Part shown: positions 1 to 11,164 of the stretch, in pieces
How positions within the stretch are numbered: position 1 is the first letter of the stretch
Layout: each line of letters starts with the position of its first letter
Source of the DNA: Strobilurus pachycystidiatus
Lineage: Eukaryota > Basidiomycota > Agaricomycetes > Agaricales > Physalacriaceae
Direction of reading: 5' to 3'
NCBI GenBank assembly: GCA_019915135.1
Contig: JAHLMK010000007.1
Location: 806,001-870,000 of the forward strand
DNA: 64,000 nt
The notes under the pieces: model-generated
Database searches by the model: none
Told to the model about the DNA's origin: nothing
The model's input: only the letters and a program-made list of their open reading frames with translations
Program-made: the position numbers and the translations under genes

Positions 1-844
1 TGCATCCCTTGTGAGCTTTGCTATTACGACGCGCTTGTTTGACCCACCCAGCCCATATCATATGCCGCCAGGGTGCCATTGTGCTTTCAGTGGGTGTGGA
101 ATGCACTGTGCCAGCTGTCTCCCGCGGATCTGTTCGACGCCCGACATGCGAGTCAGAGAGATGGGTGCCTGATATATAAACGTATGACGCCCGCAGCACG
201 TTTCGAAAACGTGTTGGACAGTCAGCTCGCCGATAGGGCATGGGGTGGATGGGAGGTTGTATTTGATGCACTGATTCTTCATCAACTTTATGCTCTCGAC
301 ACTCTTGAGTTTTCACATGAAGCTAAGTATAGGCCGAGCAGCAAGTGAAAGAAGAGATCATGGGTGACATCCAGAATCGTCTCCTCGAAGCAAGGGCGAT
401 TGTGGATTAGGCGGAAGCGAAACCTGAGCTAAAGGAAGAGAAGTTGTAAGAGCAGAAACTAGCACATACAAAGGAGGAAGAGCTCTTGCGGATTGTAGAT
501 GGCAGCGATGATTCTACGGATGTCCCCGCGCCACACCACGTGTTTCCTTGGGGGCTAGACTCTGGCAGTGATAGGCGCCTGTCCTAGTTTTTGTTGGAGT
601 CCGGAGAGATTTTTCCTCCTGTGCTACTGTCAAACCACATCATGGCCTCGCACAATGTTGAACAGCTATACTTGGCTTTGACAGCTACGATTCAATGCCT
701 GACTATGTCTGAGTCATTTGCCCTCAACCTCAGCTCGGACAAGCGCGATGAGAGAGTCCTTTAATTCGCCCGACAGCGACCACCCAGGCTGCCATCTTCG
801 CTTTCCTACCGGGTTTACTACCAACGACGCGTTCACAACCAGCT
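1..844. other. Stretch with no convincing intact gene; possible relic
   Basis: The longest open frame (73-348, plus) resembles nothing I recognise. From about 350 to 520 one plus frame reads as a charged, Glu/Lys-rich helix-like segment but is broken by stop codons near 408 and 448. That could be a decayed coiled-coil gene related to the tail of the next gene, or chance. I see no RNA gene or repeat here. Confidence 0.3.
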
Positions 845-1889
845 ATGCGATTGCCATCGTTGCCAGTGTTAACCTCTTCGTTGTCTCCTCAGTCTTGTGC
901 CAAGCGCATCACCCCCGCCAACTCCATCCTTTTTGACGAACACGGAGTTCGACCTGCGACTGCAGACGGCTACCTAAAGGCAGCCCTTGAACATAGTTCA
1001 CTGCACGGGCAAGACCTCTTCCTCCAGAGTGTCGTAACGCAGCTCATGTACTGCAAGACTCGTCGCTGGCCGGAGCACGAGTACCTGAGAGCGCGCGTCT
1101 CTTATGTTATCGACGATGTCGTCCATCCAGAGCTGTCCACCTATGTCGACTTCCACCGAACGGCGGCCCAGGGAGAGGAGCAGACCCACGGCGTTTCCCA
1201 TTCATCCTCCTTCAAGTTCCCCGCCAAAGACACTATTGATATCTTTCCCGACACCGATAACGTGAAAGACGAGGATCACAAGGCTGTGGCGGTCATGCAC
1301 TTCCTCCATCCTCGCTTCAGCCTGGAGCGTCTGGCGATTCTCGTCAGCTACGCCACGGCCGTCAAGCCTGGATATCGACCCTTGAAACGGAACTGTTATG
1401 ACATGTGTGCTTGGGTGTGGCATGCCGTCGCGCGCTTAGTGGGAGAGCACGCACAATTCAACCCGCAGGACCTGAAGCCGATGGGCAGGATCGGAAGGGC
1501 CAGATTGGTAGATGTTGCGCATTATCACGGCGCTACGGAAGAGGACCTAGTGCAGATTCGAAAAAAATGGGTTGACTATGAGAGGCAATCTGCCGACATT
1601 GTACTGGCGCGGAACGCTGAGAAAGTTAAAGTAAGTGCTTTGACACTTGGAGACAGATACGGACTTACCTGTCTTGCAGATGGAGAGCGATCGACGTCAA
1701 AGAGAAGAGGAGGTCGACGAAGAGCGACAGAGGACTAAGGATGCACGGCTTGCTCAATTCGAAGCTGAGGAGCGAGTTCGCGTGCTCCAAGAGATGGTGA
1801 AAGCCACCTCGGCGCATTTCCAACCTCCAGACCACGACGTCACCTTCACATCCTCCATGTTTAGCATTGCACCTGTGAGCGCTTGGTAG
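845..1889 (+). CDS. Hypothetical protein with charged coiled-coil tail
   Basis: I do not recognise a family. Two exons fit: 845-1630 and 1680-1889, joined in phase 0 by a 49-nt intron that starts GTAAGT and ends TTGCAG. The first ~260 residues look globular and mixed, with several Trp, His and Cys. Exon 2 opens with a Glu/Arg-rich helix of about 35 residues (EEEVDEERQR followed by RLAQFEAEERVRVLQEM), which predicts a short coiled coil. The C-terminus is uncertain by a few residues: GTGAGC at 1875 is a good donor, and splicing to 1914 would give an immediate stop instead of the last five codons. The ATG at 845 is the first in this frame but may not be the real start. Probably a lineage-restricted agaricomycete protein; no function can be assigned from sequence. 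Confidence 0.55.
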
Positions 1890-2127
1890 CTCGTCTTCCC
1901 GACACCTGAAAAGTGAGTACTGGACTCATACCGCTCCGACCTTACTATGCTAAGTAAGGACTCTGCCAGATAAGTGCAGGTACACCTACACCTATTCGTA
2001 TATGTATTGGCTGTAAAGATATAATAATAGAGAAAGATGGCGTGCAAAAGATAAGTACATATGTCGAGGGATAGGTAGAAGCAGGGTGAACATACAACAG
2101 TCCATGCTGTGGATAGGCGAAAGGGAA

Positions 2128-3935
2128 TCAAAGTGAGGGGTTCCAGATATCACGCTCGTGAAGTCCACCAGAGAACTTTTCTCGGAGCACGGCCAGTTTT
2201 GAATTATACTCATCGATGCCAATATATGCGCCACACATGCGGCGTTTCCCATCGAATGCAGATCGGCCATGAAGAACACGATGGTTGTTGATGACTGCAG
2301 GTATCAATATCCCGTCCACCACCTCGACGTGAGATAACTCACCGACTGCCGTTCCAGGTGTAAGTTGCACCCAATACTCCGAGTCAGGGCTCGTGAGACA
2401 CTTGTGCCAGGCGCGGATGGCATTGTACCATTCTTCGACCAGTGACGGGTCAAGATGGCTCAACACGCTTCTGTCGTCATTGTTCCATCGTACCTGAGAC
2501 AGTTCGCCAGTGAATCTGTCGTGGTTGAGGACCGGGTACCCAGAAAAGGGCGCCGGGCGGTAGAAAGACGTTTCTTCACCAGCGGCGTGTGCTGGAACAG
2601 GTACGCGAGAAAGGATATCATACGCGGCCGGATTGAGTTCTTTAAGAATGGACGCGACGTAGAAGCCGTCGACCAAAAGGGTAGCGCCGCCAGAACCTTC
2701 TGTGTGTTGGAGGAGATGGAATAATTGCAGACCACAAGGGTCTGTGAAGTAAGTGTTGTCGGTGTGGGCGCCTAAAGCAAGAGTGGTGTACGCAGTATCT
2801 CCACGGGCAAGATCTGATGTGAAGTCCCAGAATTTGCCATCTACGAGACACTGTGGTGAGAGAAGCCAAGAGAGCGAGAAATACACGAACATTGAGTTTC
2901 TCGAATGAACCCAATACGTTCAGAGAGTTTTTCGGTATCTTCGGTAGTATCTGGAACGCCGGTCACAAAGGAGAATCCAAACTTGTCCTAGAAAACCCGT
3001 TCAAGGGCTGATTTTGTATATGTCTAGACGCACATACCACGTTAGACAACCATCGGAATAGACCCAGATCATCGGCCGCCATCACCTCATCGAAAGTAAC
3101 CGCTGGCGGATCTTGTTGTATCTTTGAGCCCCATAGAATCTTGCTGTTCCGTTGTGAGCATCTAGCCCGGCCGCAGCGAAGTGATTATCACACACCCTTC
3201 ATGATGTTCTCGAGAATGAAGTGGAGGGTCGTATGAGCTTTGCTGAAGCCATGACCATGGATATAAGGATACGTGAGAGGAAGATGACGGCCCTGGTAAT
3301 TCAGGTAAGTAAGTAGAATCACAAAAGTTGAACACGCCGGCTTACAAGAGACAAGGAGCCCCTCTGCTTTGGACTCGACGTGCAAAGGCTTGATGTCTGC
3401 GGGAATCTATACAGAGATGAGAAGGGCCATCGACAAGAAGAGTGTGTCTCGCCGTACTTCGAAGGTATTGACGAGACGCTGTTTGGTGATCGCATGGAAA
3501 CACTTCGGGCATCGGCAATGGTCTCTGAGCCACATGTTGTGGCTGCCATGAAGGGTCAGCCTGGTCCTCGATTCAGCTGCAAGCAACCTACAATCTCGAC
3601 CAGGTTCTGGTGTCCCATCCAACGGCAACCTTCTTGTCATCGGCGCTGACTATCGGCAGATCTTCCAGCGAAACAGAGGGCAGTGACCGGGGCTCCTCGA
3701 CGAATGCGGGTGCCACTGGGCGCAGCTGGGCGGCGGACGCTACTGCCCGAGTGGATTGGCGACCGGCGATGATGGATGTCCTGCCCGAGCACTGCGAGGA
3801 TGAGTGCACGCCCAGCTGATGGACGACGGAGGCGTACCGACAGAGAGCGGGCAGGCGCACATGCCCGTCTGGGAAATCGACGCCACATTGTCGACGATAA
3901 CGGCGAGGTCCAAGTTCGTGCGAGGCCAACGTCAA
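2128..3935 (-). CDS. Trimethyllysine dioxygenase (TMLH), carnitine synthesis
   Basis: 2-oxoglutarate and Fe(II)-dependent dioxygenase that hydroxylates N6-trimethyllysine, the first step of carnitine synthesis, usually mitochondrial. Exons place cleanly on the minus strand: 2128-2840, 2891-2987, 3038-3143, 3196-3292, 3346-3406 and 3458 to about 3600. The N-terminal zinc-binding segment reads HNMWLRDHCRCPKCFH. It is followed by IPADIKP, YPWSWLQQ, KILWGSKIQQDPPAV, FGFSFVTGVP and the catalytic TauD-type region GAHTDNTYF (Fe-binding His and Asp), with the distal His probably in NNHRVLHGR. The first ~60-110 codons do not resolve. The frame carrying DLPIVSADDKKVAVGWD ends in a stop near 3590, and the HNMWLRDHC frame cannot be joined to it with an ordinary splice pair. 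A third frame holds an Arg-rich mitochondrial-like leader. Either a splice site was missed or the 5' end is frameshifted. Family identity is secure; the start at 3935 is only the outer limit. Confidence 0.85.
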
Positions 3936-4112
3936 AACTTCGGCACAAAGCTCGATCAGCCACGTGCACGCGTCCTGGGCCTATGACACCTGCGTATGAC
4001 ATACCGCAATCCAGGAGTAACACTGACTAAGTCGTCTTAATGATTGCCTTAAAGCTATCCCCTGGCTCCAGCGCTCTGTTTTCCCTCTCCCTCCACTAGC
4101 CTGCCACGCAAT

Positions 4113-5327
4113 ATGCTCCCCCCGGAATTATGGGCTGAAATATTCATACATGCAGCTGAGCAGCAGGCGAACCCGACGGCAGTCATCATATCTCATGTCT
4201 CTCGCTATTGGAGAGTACGTTGCATCCTGAAATTCGGTGAAATGCTTGCCAAACTTGATCCCCAGGAAATAATACTAAACCTACACTGCATCTGGACCAC
4301 TGTCATTCTGAACGTCCACAAACATGACCGACAAGTCCTGACAGATCTGGGCAAAGCCTGGGCGGCCCGCTCGGGACTGCTCCCTTTACGTGTCGAGCTA
4401 CGCGTCCATGGGCATACTCTACCACCAGACATCGAGGACGTCCGTGCACGATGTGCCGCGTTCGTCAAGTCCATTTCGACTCGCTGTCGGTCACTTTACC
4501 TCGAGTTTCCCTACTCGTCCTGCTTACAACTCGTCATTCTCGAAATGGACTTCCCCTTCCCCATCCTCGAAGATCTTGTGCTCGTCTGTGAACCCCACGA
4601 CGGCATGTCGAGCTTCTGTCGCATCCCCTTTCCGTGTCCCCTCATACGGACACTCATCACCAGCCTAGTCCCCGGATGGCAAAACCCTTTCCTCGGCCGT
4701 CTCACCTCCCTCCACCTGAGGTGGACTCTCATGCACCAGCGTCTCCTACTCAAAGTCCTCGAGACGTGTCCTCTCCTCGAAGACTTGAAACTCGACGGAC
4801 GCGTTGGGCACGACGAAACAGCACAATTATATCCCGTGTCGCTGCCACATCTTCGAACACTTCGCACTTCGGATATTTCCGCCATCTTGTGTCTTTCCGC
4901 ACCAAACCTTTCCGTTTTCGAGCTCGCCCATTCCTCTGTGCCAGAAATCTCCCACCCAGGATTTACGGTCGCTCTCTGCTTGGGCAGTCTACTGAAAGGG
5001 TCAAACAACCCGCCCATCCGTCATGTCATCCTCACCGAAGTTTCTATAGATGAGATGACCCTTCCTCTTCTCGGAGCGTCCGCGTCAGAGCTTGAGTCCC
5101 TCACGTTCATATCCTGCAAGGTCGACACGTCCTCGAAAGATCACCTTCCAGTCCGTAATTCACACGACGTCGCCTGTCTTTTTTCCAAGCTTGTTACTCT
5201 CCGCTTCATCGACAGCGGTGATCTGCTTAAGTTCATGTCCTGCGTCATTCACGCAAAGAGAAAGTGCTCCGCATTTGCGTTGGAAGTTGACGGCGATTGT
5301 CGGACAAAGACAATACTACAGGCTTGA
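4113..5327 (+). CDS. F-box-like protein with leucine-rich C-terminal part
   Basis: The N-terminus LPPELWAEIFIHA followed by ISHVSRYWR is a typical basidiomycete F-box-like motif, which in known proteins binds Skp1 in an SCF ubiquitin ligase. The rest is leucine-rich with the spacing of irregular LRR-type substrate-binding regions (for example LTSLHLRW, PLLEDLKLDG, LPHLRTLRTSD). The frame is open for 404 codons, but 4215-4265 looks like a stop-free intron of 51 nt (GTACGT to CCCAG). Removing it joins YWR to EIILNLHCIWTTV, the usual continuation of this family, and gives 387 residues. The protein is one of a very large, fast-evolving fungal family, so the substrate cannot be guessed. Confidence 0.75.
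   Translation: MLPPELWAEIFIHAAEQQANPTAVIISHVSRYWRVRCILKFGEMLAKLDPQEIILNLHCIWTTVILNVHKHDRQVLTDLGKAWAARSGLLPLRVELRVHGHTLPPDIEDVRARCAAFVKSISTRCRSLYLEFPYSSCLQLVILEMDFPFPILEDLVLVCEPHDGMSSFCRIPFPCPLIRTLITSLVPGWQNPFLGRLTSLHLRWTLMHQRLLLKVLETCPLLEDLKLDGRVGHDETAQLYPVSLPHLRTLRTSDISAILCLSAPNLSVFELAHSSVPEISHPGFTVALCLGSLLKGSNNPPIRHVILTEVSIDEMTLPLLGASASELESLTFISCKVDTSSKDHLPVRNSHDVACLFSKLVTLRFIDSGDLLKFMSCVIHAKRKCSAFALEVDGDCRTKTILQA
4215..4265 (+). other. In-frame stop-free intron inside the F-box gene
   Basis: This 51-nt segment starts GTACGT, ends CCCAG, lies between codons and contains no stop. Retention therefore keeps the frame and adds 17 residues. The family pattern favours removal. Confidence 0.6.
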
Positions 5328-5796
5328 CTGCTACATAGATATCTGCGGATCTCTAAAAGCTCGTGGATGTATGTATATTCAATGGAAATGCGGCCTTCGA
5401 CCAGTCCTGGCAGAGTTACCTTACCAAAGGTGTTCACATGATTGGACTGGTGCGCTTAAGAAGCGTTTATATCGATCCACTTCGCACCTCGCGACCCATC
5501 ATATCCCCGTTGACGTTCTGACTCAACGCGCAAGGGTCATCTTTGGCCTAATATAAATAGACTTTGGGGTTGGTTGTGTTGAGCGCGTCGCACCTTCAGG
5601 AAGGATGAGCGCCGCCATCTATCGACTCTCCGTTCTGAACTCGAACCCGAAACCACCACCGACTGGAAGATTGTGATGAGTATTATTCGAGTGATAATCC
5701 GGTGCGCATGATACGGTCACGGATGGGCTGCCAAAGATGAGAAAAGTAGCGCCACCTTACTCGCAGCATCTTTCGCCTATGGGGTTTGAATTCGAA
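5328..5796. other. Intergenic, convergent 3' ends
   Basis: Between the F-box gene (plus) and the biotin gene (minus), whose 3' ends face each other. An overlapping open frame runs to 5556 but reads as shadow. No gene, repeat or RNA is evident. Confidence 0.5.
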
Positions 5797-8345
5797 TCAC
5801 TTGTCATTCATACTTCGCTCTAACGTCATCCAGATTTTATCTTCGAGCGACCTCAGCACCTTTGCCGAGGTGTTGAGACTCGTCATAAAGTACGCCACAT
5901 TGCCGAGGGTTCTATAGTGCACGCCGAATGGGGCACCTCCAGGCGCGGACGATAGTTCCGAACCAGGAACATCCGCATCAGCGGGACCGATAGTCTGGAA
6001 GACCACATCTGCAGATTGGGATACATAACCTGATTGGCGTGAGCTTACGGAAAGAAGCAGCAAGAGAAGCGAGGAGACGTACCAGCGTTGTCGTCCTTCA
6101 GACTTATAGCGAGTACGGTGCCGAGCGTCATGACCTGGTCCACGATCTTCATCTTCGACACTATATCTACGAACCGCGGGTCCCAGAGGCTCCAAACACC
6201 CGTCGGATTACCCTCGCTCTGCCATTGCCTCTTAGCTTCCACCCAATCCTCGCTAGTTGCAAGCCCATCGATGATCTTCAGCGTCTCATTCGCCACCTCA
6301 CATCCAACGGCATGAGCGGTATACGAATGCCCATGGAGCAGCGCATCCGCCTTGTTGTCACTGTAGAACGCCTGGAATACGGAGTCTGATGCCAAGGTGA
6401 CCGCCAACGGGACGAGCCCACCAGTGAGAATTTTGGCGTTCACAGATATATCTGGGAAGACGCCGAGGACCGAAGTCGTGCTCTCCATGCCAATCCTGTA
6501 TAGCCCCACGAACACCTCGTCGAATATCACGGGCATCCCAGACCAGGACGCGTCGACAGAGTCGAGCTCGCGTACAACATCGATGAGGACGCGTTGGAAG
6601 AGCGGGTCGACAAACATCATACCGCCAGCACCGAGAACGAGTGGTTCCAGGACGAGTGCACCGAGGTTGGTCTCTTTGTCACGGAGACTAGTCAAGGTTT
6701 TTTGGACGTGTTTCCGGTATACCGACGCCAGCGGACTGTTCAATCGGGCTGGGACATCGTATACCCAAGGAAGAAGACCACCTTGCAGTTGATCTGGGAC
6801 GATATCACCAGAAGCAGCAATGGAAGACGGTACGGAGATGGCGACCTTGCCCTCCTTGATCCCAATCGTAGGCGACTCCAGCCAGAAGCCTTTCGCATGA
6901 TGCCATTCGCAGGTGTAGACGCCCTCTTCGCAAGCATTCATAGCACCTATAGTGTCACCATGATAGCTTCCTTTCAGGCCGAGTATACCGATGTTCTTCT
7001 TCTCCGATGTATCGAGAGCGTCATGATGCCGGACAGTATATGCACGAAGGGCCATCTTCAAAGCAACTTCCATAGCCGTGGAACCATCATCCGTGAAGAA
7101 CGCTCTGGATGCCCATCCTTTGCCAGGCCCATCTTTTACAAGACGCTCTGCGAGAGTGAGAGCGGGAAGGTGCGAAGCACGGGGGAACATGACGTGTCCG
7201 TATCGACCGCTAGCGCGCGCAGCCGCCAGAGTGAGAGAGGGATGGGCATGACCGAGGGCCTGTGTCCACCAAGAAGCCGAACCATCGAGTTGTGGTTGCA
7301 GAATGGATTTTGAGTCGGTAGGGCGGTAGACGCTGAAGAAATCAGAGTGTGCGCTGTCAATGACATTGACGTCCGACTCTTTGCGGAAATGGGAGTGCTG
7401 GACAAAGGGCCACCAGATGGTGTCGAGGGTGCGTTGGGGCATAGATTCCAGTTCTTTTATGCGGGAGGCATGACGTGTGTCCAAGTGAGTGATGGTGGAT
7501 GCAATACCACCCTCGGCGCCCACAAGGCTCTGATAATAGGTTTCGGTTGATTCCTGGTTGGCCTTGGGATCGGCTAGGATTTCAGGAGGCGCGTCGACGG
7601 TTGAGAGATGTACCCCGCGGTCAGCAAAGTACGGTTGAAGGTATTCCCAGTTGCGGTAATATTCGTCCCGGAAGAGGAGGATGGCATCAACGATATAGCC
7701 GCGGAGGAGGAGGGACTCGTATGCGGAGATGGTGGACGATATCCCGCCCAGTTTGGAGTCACCCACAAGCAGAGTGGGGAGGAAGAGCGGTCGGTAGCAA
7801 TCCAACTGCGTCGTGCCCGAAAGAGTCGGGCTGTGTACACCTGATATCATGATTAACATGAGGATGATGGGGACACTGGAGATGCTCACTGTCCACGCTT
7901 ACCTCCGGCTGTCTCGACATACATGTGCGCACGATGGCTGACCTTGGCCGCACACTTCCGTATATGATGGGCGATGGAGTTGACCACGGTGCTGTCCGTT
8001 GGAATCTGGCTCTCATCTCCTCCTGTCGCCATCCTGGCTGCCAGATGAGGACTCACTGGCTCCTGGTACTGGTAGAGGCACTCTGCGTGGACTCGCTCCC
8101 CGAACTGCCCTGCGTATCGTTGTATATGTCTGGCATCCCATCAGCGCGGAAGGGTTGTTGGCAATCGATTTTGCGCACTCAACATCTGCCGTTTCTGGTG
8201 AGCCTGTGCTGACTGGCTTGAGGTAGAAAACGTCGCCCGCCGTTGCGGATGCCCTGACCAGCGCCGACGTCAGAATCGTCTTGCCGACATCGGTGTTCGC
8301 GCCGAATATTTGGTGGACGCGTAAATGTCTGAAGAGAAGAGACAT
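5797..8345 (-). CDS. Bifunctional dethiobiotin synthetase / DAPA aminotransferase
   Basis: Fused biotin-pathway enzyme (BIO3-BIO1 type): 7,8-diaminopelargonate aminotransferase (PLP-dependent) plus dethiobiotin synthetase (ATP-dependent). Exons 8179-8345, 7903-8129, 6083-7840 and 5797-6029 sum to 2385 nt, 794 residues, in frame throughout. The N-terminal synthetase half has the P-loop GANTDVGKT, then ECLYQYQEPVSPHLAAR, VETAGGVHSP and LLIGDSKLGG-like LLVGDSKLGG. The aminotransferase half has a substrate-site WWPFVQH, FTDDGSTAMEVALKMALRAY, KGSYHGDT, FDEVFVGLYR and the PLP-lysine region NAKILTGGLVPLAVT. An alternative in-frame start lies 24 nt upstream at 8369. In fungi and plants this fusion is usually mitochondrial, but no clear leader is visible before MSLLFRHLRVHQIFGA. 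The gene looks complete and functional. Confidence 0.93.
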
Positions 8346-8814
8346 CGCTCGCTGGGGAACGCGCCCCAAAGTGGTGGTTCCTAGTCAAAGACGCGAAGTA
8401 ACCGGGGTAACCTTTCGGCTGAGCTCGGCAATGTCCAGTCAAGCACGCACAAACAACTTGACATAGATATTGCTCGCGACTCTTTTTCTCTTCTGTGCCC
8501 AACAAAGTGAGTGTCCGTCCGTGTCCTGCGCTTATGATGTGTACTATTGTAATTTGCGTTCGATTCCTGTCGGTCCTACACCAAAGGGGCCACCCGCCAG
8601 TGGTCCTGGGACTGACAGCATGAGACAACTTATACTTCCTGACTTTTTTTCCTTTTCATCTCGCTCATTCTACATCCAACTCACCAAAACTTCCCTCAGG
8701 CGCGACAGTGTTTTCAAGGCAGACTTTCGGAGAGATATTAGGTGGCGCCGGTGTCTTGTTTGTAGCATTATCTGGAATTAGTAACAGCTTTCGTTGTCCT
8801 TGACTCTTACCATC

Positions 8815-9803
8815 ATGTCCGAATTCGAAGCCTCATCCTCACTGCCCGCCACAACGGTGAACGACGCCCCACAGGCCTCTCCAGCGCCGCCACCAGAAGA
8901 ACCCTCCTTCAAAGTCTACAAGCCGTCCGATGTCGCCACAACTGCGCCTGCGCGTACGTGGCCTACTTGCACCGCCGTGGCAATGCCAAGCTGAACAGTC
9001 CCCAGCGCTACCTGACGAATATTTCACGCCAACGGCATCGGACCTGAGAGCGGCGCAGACAACGCTTGCCGCGCGTACGCAAGCGCTTACAAACGCGCCA
9101 CTGAAATTGAAAGCTGCACGAGAAGCGGAGGATGCGGCGAAGCGAGATCGATGGCCGACGGTGCGTAGCCTTTCGCTCCGGCATGACTCAGCGCTCAATG
9201 CGAACACAGACGACCATCCGGATACGTTTCACGGACCGAACGCAACTAGAGAAGACATTTCCGTCAACGAACAAGATTAGAACGGTCTACGCCTTTGTTA
9301 GAGAGTTGCTTAGGGAGGACGTCAAACCAATCAAGTTCGTACTATGTGAGTTGATCTTGCACAGGCGCATCCCAGTGTCTCATCTGTGGCGCAGACCAGC
9401 CTCCAAAACGCGACTTGAAAGTGTCGGATCCCAAAGTGCGAGATCAGACATTGGCACAGCTGCAACTAGCTCCGTCCTCAGTCCTTCTCCTCCGCTTTGA
9501 AGACGAATCACTGAACGGTGTGTTGCACGTATCGCCTATGAAGATCCAGCTGACAGTCCCGTGCAGCATCGACTGTCCCAGCGCCACTGATAGGATCCGT
9601 GCTATCGCAAGCTGTAGAAATACCTAAACCGCCGTCATCAGAAGCCAGTCAACCGACTCAAGCCGCGCCCCCAAAGGACGCGAAGCCTGCCTTCACTTCG
9701 AACACCGGCGAGAAGAAGGTACCAAAGTGGTTCAAGATGGGAAGTAAGTGTGATATTGTCTCCTTGCCCTCGTGCTCCAGCTGACCGACCAACAGAGAAG
9801 TAG
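8815..9803 (+). CDS. UBX-domain protein, ASPSCR1/TUG-like C-terminal type
   Basis: UBX domains are ubiquitin-like folds that dock on the AAA ATPase Cdc48/p97. Six exons (8815-8953, 8991-9160, 9210-9345, 9395-9517, 9594-9743, 9796-9803) total 726 nt, 241 residues, all in phase. The last exon is only 8 nt. The N-terminal 60 residues are Pro/Ala/Ser-rich; a charged helix follows (AAREAEDAAKRDRW). The UBX core is IRIRFTDRTQLEKTF then YAFVRELLREDV and FVLYQPPKRDLKVSD, with SVLLLRFEDESLN near the end. The tail is Pro/Lys-rich and ends VPKWFKMGKK. The first intron is short (37 nt). The resemblance to TUG/Ubx4-type proteins is inferred from the UBX arrangement; membrane tethering or cargo is not shown. 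Confidence 0.82.
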
Positions 9804-10298
9804 TAGCCAGCCAAATCCGCAATGTATTTTGTATGTACAGATGTCATCTCTAGACCGCATTTCTATCATCATTGGATGCTTCAATCTATCAAGGATCGGC
9901 GAAGTATGATACCGTCCAGAAGAACGTATCGTCCAATCAGACCGTAGCTCGATGGCTGTCCAAGGCGTACACATCATGACTCGCTCACGGTTTCATATCA
10001 AGCTCGACCTTCGACCTGGGCAGGGGATCATTCTGTGCGTCCAGTCTGAATTGGAGCTTCTAATTCCAATCATGATCCACGTTGCTCGGAATGAACGCGT
10101 ACTCAACGCGCTTCGGCCCAACGAATACACTGACAATCGAACTTCAAGTTGCAGTCGTGATCCATGTCGCTCGGAAGTTCTGTCAGTGGGGCGAGTTTCA
10201 AGTTGGCAATTGGTCACTTTCGCGCGATTTGATTGACTCGGAAGATAGGTACCCGTCCTCTCGGGAGGTGCCCATGATTGGCGTGATGCACAAGAAGG
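9804..10298. other. Intergenic
   Basis: Overlapping short frames on both strands, none with family signals. Two similar phrases (GTTGCTCGGAATG near 10080 and GTCGCTCGGAAGT near 10166, each after TGATCCA) suggest a small imperfect local duplication. Confidence 0.4.
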
Positions 10299-10307
10299 TA
10301 TATAAAG
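10299..10307 (+). promoter_or_regulatory. TATA box upstream of Ser/Thr-rich secreted protein
   Basis: TATATAAAG lies about 36 nt upstream of the ATG at 10343, a spacing compatible with a short-leader TATA promoter. Confidence 0.5.
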
Positions 10308-10342
10308 CCTACAGAATTTGCTAGGAAAGCCCTAGAGTTGAC

Positions 10343-10657
10343 ATGCAGCCTACTCTGATACTGTCCTACGTGCTCGTCCTCGCGTCTGCCGTGGTCATGG
10401 CTCAGACCACCACCCATTCCACGACGGGCACGGCGAGCACCACTCATTTCACAACAGGCACGGCGAACTCCACCCGTTCGACTGTGGCCACCACGCAATC
10501 TACCACAAATGCAAGCGCCACTTTCTCCACTACGGGCACTACCACCTCAGCGGGCGGCGAACGTACGCATACTGATACTTTCCCGAGTCCTCGACTTCTA
10601 ATCAAGGTCCTTAGCTTCATGCCCTCTGAGTCTTTGCCCATAAACTTTGACTATTGA
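10343..10657 (+). CDS. Small Ser/Thr-rich secreted protein
   Basis: A 104-residue open frame starts with a strong signal peptide (MQPTLILSYVLVLASAVVMA, cleavage likely before QTTT). It continues with near-repeats of STTGTAS, FTTGTANS and FSTTGTTTS, a dense O-mannosylation-prone region. The last ~30 residues (from about FPSPRLLIKVLSF) are less typical, so a 3' intron or frame drift is possible. The ATG sits 36 nt after a TATA box. A truncated copy of the first ~80 nt occurs at 13925-14001. The likely role is a cell-wall or secreted mucin-like protein; no family can be named. Confidence 0.55.
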   Translation: MQPTLILSYVLVLASAVVMAQTTTHSTTGTASTTHFTTGTANSTRSTVATTQSTTNASATFSTTGTTTSAGGERTHTDTFPSPRLLIKVLSFMPSESLPINFDY

Positions 10658-11164
10658 ACGCTTGCCTGATTGTAAGTGTAACACGTATTCCAGCACTTGC
10701 GACTGACGGAAGCTTAGTGGCAATGTGGATAGTCTGAAATGTAAATGTAGTATTCATAGTTACTTCATAGTCTCCGGACAATCTAGTGCACAGTATACTC
10801 TGGGTTCTTGACCAACTCCAAATGAACACAAGAAGACCAACCGAAGCTTAAGGAGGGCTCTGCAGGAGTATTTCCTACCGCAGAATACAATGTGAAACTC
10901 CTGCACGAAATACGCCACACCCAACATGTGAGCTTACTACCGGCAGCTGCATGATATCACGCCAGTTACACCTGTAGGAGACGCTCTCGATCCTCTTCAG
11001 CAACTACTAAGCGGGACAACAGCCTCACAAGCCCGTCAGTGTGACCATCTACGTAGTAAGTATTTGGGATACGTATATCCTGGCAGTGTCATTGTTTTCC
11101 CCTCGTGGGAAATATAGATAATGTCCAATAAATAGAATAGACCTGTTCCTGCGACGCTGGTGTT
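10658..11164. other. Intergenic
   Basis: AT-richer stretch between the 3' ends of the Ser/Thr-rich gene (plus) and the membrane protein (minus). I see no gene, repeat or RNA. Confidence 0.45.
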
